From Polynucleobacter difficilis (GTDB lineage: Bacteria; Pseudomonadota; Gammaproteobacteria; Burkholderiales; Burkholderiaceae), in NCBI RefSeq assembly GCF_003065365.1, contig NZ_CP023276.1:1736001-1800000 (forward strand): a DNA stretch of 64,000 nt. Direction: 5' to 3'. The position numbers and the translations under genes were made by a program. How positions within the stretch are numbered: the first letter of the stretch is position 1; the number at the start of each line of letters is the position of its first letter. The notes under the pieces are model-generated. The model was not told the origin of the DNA, made no database searches, and saw only the letters and a program-made list of their open reading frames with translations. Shown one piece after another: positions 42,380 to 51,464 of this stretch.

Positions 42380-42862
42380 ATGCCAAAGACCGTTACTTCA
42401 TCTAAAGCAAAAGCCTGTGCTGTCGAGATTCAATACGCCAGTCCCGCACTCGAGAAAAAAGTAAGTGCATTGGTATCCAGCACGCTCATTAAAAAATGGG
42501 TTCGTGCGAGCGTCACGCATTCAGGTCACCTCACTGTGCGCTTTGTGAATCGCACCGAAGGGCAACTACTAAATAGCCAATTTAGAACCAAGGCCTATGC
42601 TACGAATGTGTTGACCTTCACATATGGGATCAGCCAAGGTGAGCTGGCGGCTGATATCGTGCTCTGCATGCCAGTAGTCAGCAGCGAGGCGCGCGACCAA
42701 GGTAAAGCTGTTAAAGCCCACCTGGCGCATCTAGTGGTGCATGGCTGTCTGCATGCTGCCGGCCTTGACCACATGACGCAGCAGGGTGCCAAGGTAATGG
42801 AGGCACGCGAAGTGGCTATTCTGAAAAACCTAGGTTTTTCAGACCCTTACGTCATTAATTAG
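42380..42862 (+). CDS. ybeY: Endoribonuclease / rRNA maturation factor YbeY
   Basis: Protein of 160 residues with the zinc motif HGCLHAAGLDH (H-x3-H-x5-H), preceded by VLTFTYGISQGELAADIVLC. YbeY acts in 16S rRNA 3' processing and ribosome quality control. It begins five bases after miaB; the phoH-type gene ybeZ that usually lies between them is absent. GCATGCC start region has no strong Shine-Dalgarno, suggesting coupling to miaB. Confidence 0.92.
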   Translation: MPKTVTSSKAKACAVEIQYASPALEKKVSALVSSTLIKKWVRASVTHSGHLTVRFVNRTEGQLLNSQFRTKAYATNVLTFTYGISQGELAADIVLCMPVVSSEARDQGKAVKAHLAHLVVHGCLHAAGLDHMTQQGAKVMEAREVAILKNLGFSDPYVIN

Positions 42863-42905
42863 GGCCACTTTTTTAGCTTACTTTGTTCTACGCTATTCTA
42901 TTTCC

Positions 42906-43754
42906 ATGCCTGACCCCGATAAATCATTACTCGAACGCCTTGCTGAATTTCTAACGCCACAACCCACCAGCGCAACGGAGCGACGCCAAGAATTAATTGA
43001 AACCTTGCGCGCTGCCCAGACAGAGGGTTTCATTGATGCAGATGCCCTTTCCATGATTGAGGGGGTTTTTCAGGTCGGTGAATTGTGTGCCAGGGACATC
43101 CTTGTACCCCGCGCGCAAATTGACTGGATTGACATTGATTCCTCGGTTACCGAGGTGATTCAAACCGTTATCTCCGCAGCCCATTCGCGCTACCCGGTTT
43201 ATGAAGGCAGCAAAGATGCTGTCGTGGGCATCTTGCTCGCTAAAGATTTGTTACGCCATGCCAGTGAAGCCAACTTTCAGTTGCGCGATTGGCTAAGGCC
43301 TGCCGTCTTTATCCCAGAATCTAAGCGCCTGAGCGTCTTGCTGCGGGATTTTCGAGCCAATCGCAATCATTTAGCCATCGTTGTCGATGAGTACAGCAAC
43401 GTTGCAGGCATTGTCACGATTGAAGACGTGCTCGAGCAAATTGTGGGTGATATTGAGGACGAGCACGACATTGATGAAGATGCCGATAACGTACTATTAC
43501 TCGCCAATGGCGACACCCGACTCAAAGGCATTACCGAACTAGAGCAACTGAATACAGCACTGGGCACGCAGTTTGATGACGATGAAGTCGAAACCGTAGC
43601 GGGATTAATTACCCACCATTTAGGACGCATACCCAAACTGGGCGAGCGCGTGCAAATTGATGGCATCGAGTTTGAAGTCCAGCGCGCCGATCCGCGGCAA
43701 ATTCATGTATTGCTAGCAAGGCGTCTGGCATCTGATATCCCTCTACCAACCTAA
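42906..43754 (+). CDS. ybeX: CBS-domain transporter-associated protein YbeX/CorC
   Basis: Protein of 282 residues. Two CBS domains (ARDILVPRAQIDWIDIDSSVTEVIQTVISAAHSRYPVYEG and RNHLAIVVDEYSNVAGIVTIEDVLEQIVGDIEDEHD) and a CorC/HlyC C-terminal domain (RLKGITELEQLNTALG, GLITHHLGRIPKLGERV). No membrane segment, so this is the short CorC form linked to Mg/Co homeostasis and ribosome function. Between ybeY and lnt as usual. Confidence 0.93.
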   Translation: MPDPDKSLLERLAEFLTPQPTSATERRQELIETLRAAQTEGFIDADALSMIEGVFQVGELCARDILVPRAQIDWIDIDSSVTEVIQTVISAAHSRYPVYEGSKDAVVGILLAKDLLRHASEANFQLRDWLRPAVFIPESKRLSVLLRDFRANRNHLAIVVDEYSNVAGIVTIEDVLEQIVGDIEDEHDIDEDADNVLLLANGDTRLKGITELEQLNTALGTQFDDDEVETVAGLITHHLGRIPKLGERVQIDGIEFEVQRADPRQIHVLLARRLASDIPLPT

Positions 43755-43762
43755 GGCAACGC

Positions 43763-45298
43763 TTGTTTAGTCAGAGCTTGCCCAGCAATACTCGCTACAC
43801 ACACTGGCTCTTTTGCCTTGCCCTTGGGATTGCGGTCTCAATTGCAGGCGAGCTCCCTTCGGGTGGGTGGCTGCAAATACCGTTGCTTAGCCTCTTGTGG
43901 TGGCGACTCTCTTTAATTAATACAACGCATTTTCTGCCGCATTTTGCCGGTGGTTTTTTATTTGGCCTTGCTTATTTTGTAGTTGGTCTATGGTGGATTT
44001 TTATTAGTCTGCATGACATCGGTGGCATGAATGCCGCCTTGTCTGTCGCTGCTGTGGTTTTACTATCGGCTTACATGGCACTCTTTTTTGGCTTGGCCAG
44101 TGCATTGGGTAAAAAGCTACAGCACCGACACATTTTCCTGAGCAGCGCCATCATGGCAGCGGCTTGGGTACTCCTTGAATACCTTCGCGGCCAACTCTTC
44201 ACGGGCTTTCCATGGGTCGGCTTTGCTGAAGCCCAAGTCAATGGCCCCTTTGCAGCGATTGCGCCACTGCTGGGCGGCTTAGGGTCTACTTTTTTGGTAG
44301 TGTGGGCATCAATGCAGTTAAGCGCATGGCGTCAATCACTTGTGCGCACTAGCATTCCCATTGGATTGGTATTGGTGTTGATGCTGGGCCTCAACCAATT
44401 GCGATTTACCGAAGCAATTGGTACCCCTATCAGTGTTCGTTTGATTCAGGGCAATTTTGAGCAAAGCCTGAAATGGAATCCAAATGCCATCACCCAGCAA
44501 ATGCGTTTTTATAGCGATGCCATTGTTGAAAAAGCGGCCGATCTGATCGTAATTCCAGAAACGGCATTTCCATTAATTGAAAGAGACTTACCAAGTGATG
44601 CGCTACCTCAGCTCAGGGCATTTTCACAAGCAACACACAGCAACATTCTGCTGGGCTTGATTGGTATTGTTCCGAGCCCAAATGGGCAATTGCAGTATTC
44701 CAACCGCGCCCTCGGCTTATCGCCATCCAACGCTTCGCCCTACTATTACGATAAATTTCACCTCGTCCCTTTTGGTGAATTTATTCCGCCCGGCTTCCAG
44801 TGGTTTGTCAATGCATTTCGAATTCCGATGAGTGATTTTGCCCGGGGCAATTTGATGCAGCCCCCCTTTCATATTGAGCGCATAGGTGAAGACAGTATTG
44901 GTGCCGCTATCACCATCTGCTATGAAGACATCTTTGGCAATGAGTTGGCTAGCCGCATTCGCAACAGCGAAGCTCCAGTCAATCTATTCGTCAACATAAC
45001 CAATCTGGCCTGGTTTGGACAGTCCCAAGCGCCCAGCCAACAATTGCGCTTGTCGCAAATGCGCTCGATCGAAACAGGGCTTCCCAGCATTCGCTCAACC
45101 AACACGGGAATCACTGCAGTCATTGGTCCAGATGGCCGCGTGCTCCAGGCCTTACCGCAATGGACCCAAGCAAGCTTAAGCACTTCGGTACAAGGCTTTA
45201 CAGGCAAAACCCCGTTTGTCGTCTGGGGAAATTGGCCGATTTTGAGTTTGGCATGTTTCCTTCTGGCATTTGCCTTACTGCAACGGCGCCGGTTTTAG
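43763..45298 (+). CDS. lnt: Apolipoprotein N-acyltransferase
   Basis: Inner-membrane enzyme of 511 residues that adds the third acyl chain to lipoproteins. Several N-terminal membrane segments lead into a nitrilase domain with the catalytic triad: Glu in VIPETAFPL, Lys in YYDKFHLVPFGEF and Cys in AITICYEDIFG. Start TTG, eight bases after ybeX stops. Confidence 0.94.
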   Translation: MFSQSLPSNTRYTHWLFCLALGIAVSIAGELPSGGWLQIPLLSLLWWRLSLINTTHFLPHFAGGFLFGLAYFVVGLWWIFISLHDIGGMNAALSVAAVVLLSAYMALFFGLASALGKKLQHRHIFLSSAIMAAAWVLLEYLRGQLFTGFPWVGFAEAQVNGPFAAIAPLLGGLGSTFLVVWASMQLSAWRQSLVRTSIPIGLVLVLMLGLNQLRFTEAIGTPISVRLIQGNFEQSLKWNPNAITQQMRFYSDAIVEKAADLIVIPETAFPLIERDLPSDALPQLRAFSQATHSNILLGLIGIVPSPNGQLQYSNRALGLSPSNASPYYYDKFHLVPFGEFIPPGFQWFVNAFRIPMSDFARGNLMQPPFHIERIGEDSIGAAITICYEDIFGNELASRIRNSEAPVNLFVNITNLAWFGQSQAPSQQLRLSQMRSIETGLPSIRSTNTGITAVIGPDGRVLQALPQWTQASLSTSVQGFTGKTPFVVWGNWPILSLACFLLAFALLQRRRF

Positions 45299-45358
45299 GA
45301 AAACTCCCGCAATTGGCAGGTAAAATCAGTCACTTAGATCGATTGGTTCTGGCTCACT

Positions 45359-46243
45359 ATGCTTACATTTCAGCAAATTATTCTCACGCTTCAAGACTAT
45401 TGGGATAAACAAGGCTGCGCCTTATTGCAACCCATTGACCTTGAGGTGGGCGCAGGCACATCCCACACCGCTACATTTTTACGGGCCATTGGTCCAGAGC
45501 CCTGGAAGGCGGCCTATGTGCAGCCCTCCCGCAGGCCAAAGGATGGGCGCTACGGTGAAAATCCAAATCGCTTGCAACACTACTATCAGTATCAGGTTGT
45601 GCTCAAGCCAGCCCCCGACAACATTCTCGAACTCTATTTGGGATCCCTCAGCGCTTTAGGTTTAGACCTAAAACAAAACGACATTCGTTTTGTAGAGGAC
45701 GACTGGGAAAACCCAACCTTAGGCGCCTGGGGATTAGGCTGGGAAGTCTGGCTCAACGGCATGGAAGTAACGCAATTTACCTACTTTCAACAGGTGGGTG
45801 GAATTGATTGTAAGCCCGTCTTGGGTGAAATTACCTACGGTATCGAGCGCCTTGCGATGTATTTGCAGAATTGCTCGAATGTCTACGATTTGGTCTGGAC
45901 CGATGGCGTGACGTATGGCGATGTGTATCACCAGAATGAAGTGGAGCAGTCGCGCTACAACTTTGAATACTCCAATACTGAAATGCTCTTTACGAATTTC
46001 AGTAACTACGAGAGTGAAGCCAAACGCTTAATGGAAGTACCGCTTGCCCTGCCAGCGTATGAAATGGTTCTCAAAGCTGCTCATACATTTAACTTGCTCG
46101 ATGCCCGCGGCGCCATATCCGTAACGGAACGTGCTGCCTATATCGGCCGCATTCGTACACTCTCTCGCTTGGTAGCACAGGCATACCTTGAATCCCGCGA
46201 GCAATTGGGTTTCCCAATGTGCCAACAGCAAGTCACTGCGTAA
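45359..46243 (+). CDS. glyQ: Glycyl-tRNA synthetase alpha subunit
   Basis: Class II subunit of 294 residues: [59 protein letters not shown] and [12 protein letters not shown] with conserved positions for motifs 1-3 of the bacterial heterotetramer type. glyS follows after nine bases. Confidence 0.97.
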   Translation: MLTFQQIILTLQDYWDKQGCALLQPIDLEVGAGTSHTATFLRAIGPEPWKAAYVQPSRRPKDGRYGENPNRLQHYYQYQVVLKPAPDNILELYLGSLSALGLDLKQNDIRFVEDDWENPTLGAWGLGWEVWLNGMEVTQFTYFQQVGGIDCKPVLGEITYGIERLAMYLQNCSNVYDLVWTDGVTYGDVYHQNEVEQSRYNFEYSNTEMLFTNFSNYESEAKRLMEVPLALPAYEMVLKAAHTFNLLDARGAISVTERAAYIGRIRTLSRLVAQAYLESREQLGFPMCQQQVTA

Positions 46244-46252
46244 GGTTTTATT

Positions 46253-48403
46253 GTGAGTACATCTTCCCCTCCATCTTCCTCGGCAACGCTTTTAATCGAA
46301 GTATTTACTGAAGAGCTGCCGCCAAAGTCCCTGCGCAAACTCGGCGATGCCTTTGCTGCAAGCCTATCTGCCTCGATTCAGGCTGCCGGCTTAAGTACCG
46401 CCGAATCCGTCACTACTAGCTTTGCGAGCCCACGCCGTTTAGCGGTTCAGATTACCCATGTACTAAGTAAAGCGGCAGACTTTCCTGTGCGCGAAAAAGT
46501 ATTACCAGTCAGTGTTGCATTTGATGCCAATGGCAAACCAACGCCACCCTTATTAAAGAAACTCAGCGCACTGGGCTATCCCGATATAGACATCGCTAGC
46601 TTGGAGCGATCGGGGCAAGATAAAAACGAAGCACTCTACTTAAATGTCCAAGCCCGTGGTGCCGTTCTACAGGATACCGTCCAGACTGCCATCGTTCATG
46701 CCTTGCAAACGCTACCCATTGCCAAAATGATGCACTACCAAGTGAAGCAGGTAGATGGCACACTCGAAGATGTTCAGTTTGCGCGCCCAGCCCATCGAAT
46801 TGTGGCGCTGCATGGTAGCACCCCACTGCAAGTGCATGCGCTAGGCATAAATGCCGCAAATCAAACGGAAGGGCACCGCTTCTTGGCTCCTAGCGTATTA
46901 ACGATTGGCAATGCTGATCAGTACGCCGCTGAACTGCTCAAGTATAAGGTCATGGCGAACTTCAATGAGCGCCGGGCTTCTATTGAAGCCGAGCTCCTCA
47001 AAGCGGCGAATGGCGATACGGTATTAATGCCGAGCAATTTACTGGATGAAGTTACGGCATTGGTCGAGTGGCCCACAGTCTATGCCTGCCATTTTGATGC
47101 AGAATTTTTAGAGGTGCCACAAGAGTGCCTGATTCTGACGATGCAAACCAATCAGAAGTACTTTGCATTAACTGATGCCGCAGGAAAGCTGCGTAATCGC
47201 TTTTTGATCGTATCGAATATTGAAACTGCTACCCCGCAGTCGATTATTCAAGGTAATGAGCGCGTCGTGCGCCCCCGCCTATCGGATGCGCGGTTTTTCT
47301 TTCAGCAGGATCAAAAAAGACCCCTGTCATCGCGCGTTGCTGATTTAGATAAGGTGGTCTACCACAATCAACTTGGCACCCAACTTGAGCGCACCAAGCG
47401 GGTTGGTGCAATCGCCACCGCCATCGCAACGGATTCGCAAAGCAAGGGCTCTGCAGTCAATCCAAAACAGGTGGCACGCGCTGCCGAGTTAGCCAAAACC
47501 GATTTACTCACCGACATGGTGGGTGAGTTTCCAGAACTGCAAGGCATCATGGGTAGCTACTATGCTGCGCACGATGGCGAGGACGCCGAAGTTGCCGCAG
47601 CATGCAGTGAACATTACCAGCCGCGCTTTGCAGGGGATGCACTTCCCAGCAGTATGACTGGCACCGTCCTGGCTATTGCGGATAAGCTCGAAACCTTAGT
47701 TGGCATCTGGGGTGTTGGCCTCGCACCTACTGGGGATAAAGACCCCTACGCTTTACGTCGCCATGCATTGGGTATTTGCAGATTGCTACTCGAAAAGAAT
47801 TTACCCTGCAGCCTGCCTGAGCTCATCGAGCTGGCTCGTGCGCAATTTAAGCAGGCTGGCGTCCAAGAAAAAGCTGATCCAGCGGCAATCTATGTCTTTG
47901 TGATTGATCGTTTGCGTGCTTATTTACGGGATCAAACCGAAGCCGGTAAGCCATTTACTACAGCTGAGATCGATGCGGTACTCAGTCAAGAGCCTAAACA
48001 GCTCAATGACCTGATGGATCGACTACGTGCAGTACGTGAATTTAACGCCTTACCCGAATCAGCCCAATTGGCTGCAGCCAATAAGCGCATCAGTAATATT
48101 TTGAAAAAAACCACTACGCCTATTCCGTCGCAGTGCTCGGCAGCGGCTTTAAAGCTGCCAGCGGAAATTGCCTTACATGGGGCTTTACAAAAAGCCATTC
48201 CGCTTCTTGATGCGGCCTATGCCCAGCGCCAGTTTGTAACCTTGCTTCGCACGCTGGTTGATTTAAGTCAGCCAATTGATCAGTTTTTTGCCGATGTGAT
48301 GGTGATGGATCCGGATCCAGCCCTTCGTGATAACCGCTTGGCTTTGTTACAGCAGCTCCACCACCAAATGAATTTGGTTGCCGATCTTGGCACCCTGGCA
48401 TGA
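46253..48403 (+). CDS. glyS: Glycyl-tRNA synthetase beta subunit
   Basis: Subunit of 716 residues, start GTG. Seen: LLIEVFTEELPPKSLRKLGDAF, TSFASPRRLAVQI, FDAEFLEVPQECLILTMQTNQKYFAL, the HD-like segment and KDPYALRRHALGICRLLLEK, and the tRNA-binding C-terminus ending VMVMDPDPALRDNRLALLQQL. Overlaps the gmhB start by four bases. Confidence 0.97.
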   Translation: MSTSSPPSSSATLLIEVFTEELPPKSLRKLGDAFAASLSASIQAAGLSTAESVTTSFASPRRLAVQITHVLSKAADFPVREKVLPVSVAFDANGKPTPPLLKKLSALGYPDIDIASLERSGQDKNEALYLNVQARGAVLQDTVQTAIVHALQTLPIAKMMHYQVKQVDGTLEDVQFARPAHRIVALHGSTPLQVHALGINAANQTEGHRFLAPSVLTIGNADQYAAELLKYKVMANFNERRASIEAELLKAANGDTVLMPSNLLDEVTALVEWPTVYACHFDAEFLEVPQECLILTMQTNQKYFALTDAAGKLRNRFLIVSNIETATPQSIIQGNERVVRPRLSDARFFFQQDQKRPLSSRVADLDKVVYHNQLGTQLERTKRVGAIATAIATDSQSKGSAVNPKQVARAAELAKTDLLTDMVGEFPELQGIMGSYYAAHDGEDAEVAAACSEHYQPRFAGDALPSSMTGTVLAIADKLETLVGIWGVGLAPTGDKDPYALRRHALGICRLLLEKNLPCSLPELIELARAQFKQAGVQEKADPAAIYVFVIDRLRAYLRDQTEAGKPFTTAEIDAVLSQEPKQLNDLMDRLRAVREFNALPESAQLAAANKRISNILKKTTTPIPSQCSAAALKLPAEIALHGALQKAIPLLDAAYAQRQFVTLLRTLVDLSQPIDQFFADVMVMDPDPALRDNRLALLQQLHHQMNLVADLGTLA

Positions 48404-48978
48404 GTTCAAGCGCTTCTAAATTAGTTATTCTCGACCGTGATGGCGTGATTAACTTTGACAGCGATCAGTACGTTAAATCGGCTGATGAATGGATTCCGCT
48501 TCCGGGGAGCTTAGAAGCGATTGCGGAACTCAATCAAGCCGGCTATCAAGTAACCGTGGCGACCAACCAATCGGGTTTGGCGCGTGGTCTATTTACCATC
48601 AATGACCTGCATGCCATGCATCAAAAAATGATGGACCTCTTGGCTCCTATGGGTGGTCGCGTAGACAGTATTTTCTTTTGCCCCCATGTTGATGAAGACC
48701 AATGCAATTGCCGCAAGCCTTTACCAGGCCTCATGCGGGACATTGCTTCTCGCTATCGCAAGGCAGATTCTGTTCTCCCCTTGACTGGTGTACCGATTGT
48801 CGGTGACTCCTTACGTGACTTAGAGGCCGCTACTGTTTTAGGCGCAAGCCCCCATTTGGTTCGCACTGGAAAAGGTCAAAAGACGGTGGACGCAGGTGTA
48901 TTGCCAGCGGGTACGGTAATACATGCCGATTTAATGGCGTTTACCAAATCCCTATTAGGATCTGCGTCCAACTCATGA
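48400..48978 (+). CDS. gmhB: D-glycero-beta-D-manno-heptose 1,7-bisphosphate phosphatase
   Basis: HAD phosphatase of 192 residues: nucleophile in VILDRDGVINFDSDQYVKS, ATNQSGLARGLF, the zinc-binding cysteines in FFCPHVDEDQCNCRKPLPG and GDSLRDLEAATVLGA. It makes ADP-heptose precursor for LPS (see waaF). Stop and start overlap with glyS upstream and plsC downstream by four bases each. Confidence 0.95.
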   Translation: MSSSASKLVILDRDGVINFDSDQYVKSADEWIPLPGSLEAIAELNQAGYQVTVATNQSGLARGLFTINDLHAMHQKMMDLLAPMGGRVDSIFFCPHVDEDQCNCRKPLPGLMRDIASRYRKADSVLPLTGVPIVGDSLRDLEAATVLGASPHLVRTGKGQKTVDAGVLPAGTVIHADLMAFTKSLLGSASNS

Positions 48979-49739
48979 TTTACTTGAGATCAACCCTCTT
49001 TGCGCTTTTCTTACTGGTGTTCACGCCGATCTGGGCAATCATTTGCCTGGCAGTGTTTCCGTTTATGCGTAGTGAAACCCGCTACCGTTTTGTGAGCGGC
49101 TGGAATAAAACTGTCCTCTGGGTTCTCAAATGGCTATGCGGTATTCACTATGAAATTCGGGGCATGGAGCATATGTTGGGGGCACTTGATCAACCCATCA
49201 TCATTCTTAGTAAACACCAATCGGCTTGGGAGACGATCGCTTACATTGCTTTATTCCCTAAGCAGCTTTGTTATGTATTCAAGCGGGAGTTGCTGTGGAT
49301 TCCCTTCTTTGGCTGGGTCATGGCTGCACTCAAAATGATTCACATTAATCGCGATAACCGTGAAACCGCCGCCCTTTCAGTAGCCAGTCAGGGACGAGCA
49401 CGGCTGAAAGAAGGCAAGTGGATCATGCTCTTTCCAGAGGGCACACGGACTGCAGTCGGATCCCATAAGCCCTATTTAAAGGGAGGAGCGCGCTTAGCCA
49501 CTGCTACTGGCGCTGCGGTTATTCCGGTAGCACACAATGCGGGTCGGGTTTGGCCACGCAATCGCTTTTTAAAGTATCCTGGATTGGTCATTATTTCCAT
49601 TGGCCCCGTGATTGCATCTGAAGGCAAGACAGGCGGACAACTCAATAGCGCGGTCGAATCCTGGATTGAAACAGAAATGCGGGTAATTGATCCGAGCGCC
49701 TACGCGGATGCAGCCAAGACGGAAGCCCATTCCAAGTAG
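48975..49739 (+). CDS. plsC: 1-acyl-sn-glycerol-3-phosphate acyltransferase
   Basis: Membrane acyltransferase of 254 residues that makes phosphatidic acid. N-terminal membrane segments, then the catalytic block ILSKHQSAWETIAY (H-x4-E in place of the commoner H-x4-D) and LFPEGTRTAVGS. The Glu variant is, to my knowledge, normal in betaproteobacterial PlsC. Its 3' end overlaps the convergent rsmA gene by 40 bases. Confidence 0.92.
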   Translation: MIYLRSTLFALFLLVFTPIWAIICLAVFPFMRSETRYRFVSGWNKTVLWVLKWLCGIHYEIRGMEHMLGALDQPIIILSKHQSAWETIAYIALFPKQLCYVFKRELLWIPFFGWVMAALKMIHINRDNRETAALSVASQGRARLKEGKWIMLFPEGTRTAVGSHKPYLKGGARLATATGAAVIPVAHNAGRVWPRNRFLKYPGLVIISIGPVIASEGKTGGQLNSAVESWIETEMRVIDPSAYADAAKTEAHSK

Positions 49740-50485
49740 CGCCCAACTGAAATGTCTTGCGCTCGCTTGGTCAGCTCATCTTCTTGTAGCTGCAAACGCC
49801 CAAGGTAGTCTTGTAAATTAGTGCGCAGCATCTTGCGCCTTTGCGCAAAGGCAGCTGCCACGACTTTTTCCAGTGCGCGCCACTCTTCGGGAGAGGTATT
49901 GAAGTTACTCCGCGGAATCATGCGCACAACCGCAGAATTGACTTTAGGCTGTGGATCAAATGCCTCCGGCGGCACATCTAACAGTTTTTCTAAGTGATAG
50001 CGGGCTTGTAACATCACGGATAAGCGGCTGTATTCGGAGGAGCCTGCCTCAGCGACCATGCGCTCAACTACTTCGGCTTGTAGCATAAATACTTGCTCAT
50101 CTATCTCTGTTGCCGCGCCGACCAAATGAAACAGTAAGGGAGAGGAAATGTTGTAGGGCAAATTACCAACAACCTTGATCTGTTTTGAGCCGCTCGATTT
50201 TTTTGCTCGAGCCCAAGCCAGAAAATCAAAGTTAAGGGCATCGCCCTCGGTAATCGTTAGCCCCGGCAGCTGCTGCTTACGCCAATAGGCCACTAAATCG
50301 CGATCGATTTCGAGTAGGTCTAAGCTCTCTAGATTGGCTAATAAGGGCTTAGTCAGCGCTCCAAGGCCTGGGCCGATCTCTAAAATGGCTGCATCACTCG
50401 AAGGCCCGATCAGACTCACAATCGCATGAATGATGCCTTCATCATGCAGAAAGTTTTGACCAAAGCGTTTACGCGCCTGATGCAT
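49700..50485 (-). CDS. rsmA: 16S rRNA dimethyladenosine transferase
   Basis: KsgA-type methyltransferase of 261 residues that dimethylates two adenines in helix 45. ARKRFGQNFLHDEGIIHAIV, the SAM loop LEIGPGLGALTKPLL, VVGNLPYNISSPLLFHL and MLQARYHLEKLLDVPPEAFDPQPKVNSAV are present. ATG 50485 is chosen because the family starts at the Arg-Phe-Gly-Gln motif; the frame above it is pdxA shadow. It overlaps pdxA by 17 bases. Confidence 0.95.
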   Translation of the reverse strand: MHQARKRFGQNFLHDEGIIHAIVSLIGPSSDAAILEIGPGLGALTKPLLANLESLDLLEIDRDLVAYWRKQQLPGLTITEGDALNFDFLAWARAKKSSGSKQIKVVGNLPYNISSPLLFHLVGAATEIDEQVFMLQAEVVERMVAEAGSSEYSRLSVMLQARYHLEKLLDVPPEAFDPQPKVNSAVVRMIPRSNFNTSPEEWRALEKVVAAAFAQRRKMLRTNLQDYLGRLQLQEDELTKRAQDISVGRYLEWASVLAASA

Positions 50486-51464
50486 GTAGCGCAGCCTTTC
50501 GATGCCGGGCAAGCTGAAATCCGAGGCGCAAAGCTTCCAGCATGCTACCCGAGTCAGCCACTCCCTTACCAGCAATATCCAGTGCAGTGCCATGGTCTAC
50601 TGATGTGCGAATAATTGGCAATCCAAGGGTCACGTTCACGCCCGTATTAAATGCCACAAATTTGAATGGAGCTAAGCCTTGATCGTGGTACATCGCTAAA
50701 TAGGCATCGACCTGATCCAGCGATCGAAAATCAAATAGGGTGTCCCCCGGAAAAGGCCCTGCTACTCGAATGCCAGCTTGCTGTGCCCGTGCAATTGCCG
50801 GCTCAATGATGGAACTTTCCTCTGAACCTAAATAGCCACCTTCCCCTGCATGGGGATTGAGGCCGGCTACCAAAATACGTGGCTGGGCAATACCAAATTG
50901 ATTCTTCAAACCGGCGTGCAGAATTTCAATTGTTTCCAATACCGACTTGACCGTGATCTGAGCTGGAACTAAAGCAAGCGGTACATGGATGGTTGTGAGC
51001 GCAACACGCAAGGGTAAACCGTGCTGCAAACCCATTAAACCAGCAGGCAAGTTGGCGCACAGGAGCATCACTACGCGCTCTACTCCACATGCGGCTGCCA
51101 GATACTCTGTGTGCCCTGTAAATGCGATACCAGACTGATTAATAACGCCCTTGTGCACAGGGGCAGTTACCATGGCCTGAAAACGCCCCGCTTGACATCC
51201 GGCCACCGCGGAATCAAGTGTAGCCAGTACATAGGCTGCATTACTTTGATTCAGGGTGCCTGAGACAACGGGCTTGTTTAACTTTACGGACTCGATCTGT
51301 AAGCGCGGATGTCTCACGGTCTCACCAAAAAGGCTGGGGTCGCCAATTAATGTGATGTGGGCATCCGCCTGCTCTTGCAAAAACGCCTGTGCTGCTTGTA
51401 ACGATACCTCAGGACCGATACCAGCCGGCTCGCCCGTTGTAATGACTAAATCAACGCGCGACAT
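50469..51464 (-). CDS. pdxA: 4-hydroxythreonine-4-phosphate dehydrogenase
   Basis: Vitamin B6 synthesis enzyme of 331 residues. ITTGEPAGIGPEVSLQA, the metal ligands in FTGHTEYLAA, GLNPHAGEGGYLGSEE and AMYHDQGLAPFKFVAFNTGVNVTLGLP are typical. Between surA (14-base overlap) and rsmA, the classical arrangement. Confidence 0.96.
   Translation of the reverse strand: MSRVDLVITTGEPAGIGPEVSLQAAQAFLQEQADAHITLIGDPSLFGETVRHPRLQIESVKLNKPVVSGTLNQSNAAYVLATLDSAVAGCQAGRFQAMVTAPVHKGVINQSGIAFTGHTEYLAAACGVERVVMLLCANLPAGLMGLQHGLPLRVALTTIHVPLALVPAQITVKSVLETIEILHAGLKNQFGIAQPRILVAGLNPHAGEGGYLGSEESSIIEPAIARAQQAGIRVAGPFPGDTLFDFRSLDQVDAYLAMYHDQGLAPFKFVAFNTGVNVTLGLPIIRTSVDHGTALDIAGKGVADSGSMLEALRLGFQLARHRKAALHASGA

Noticed and set aside
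48975..49739. Inactive PlsC because the H-x4-D motif reads H-x4-E
   Set aside because: The remaining motifs are intact and, as far as I know, the HQSAWE form is normal in betaproteobacteria.
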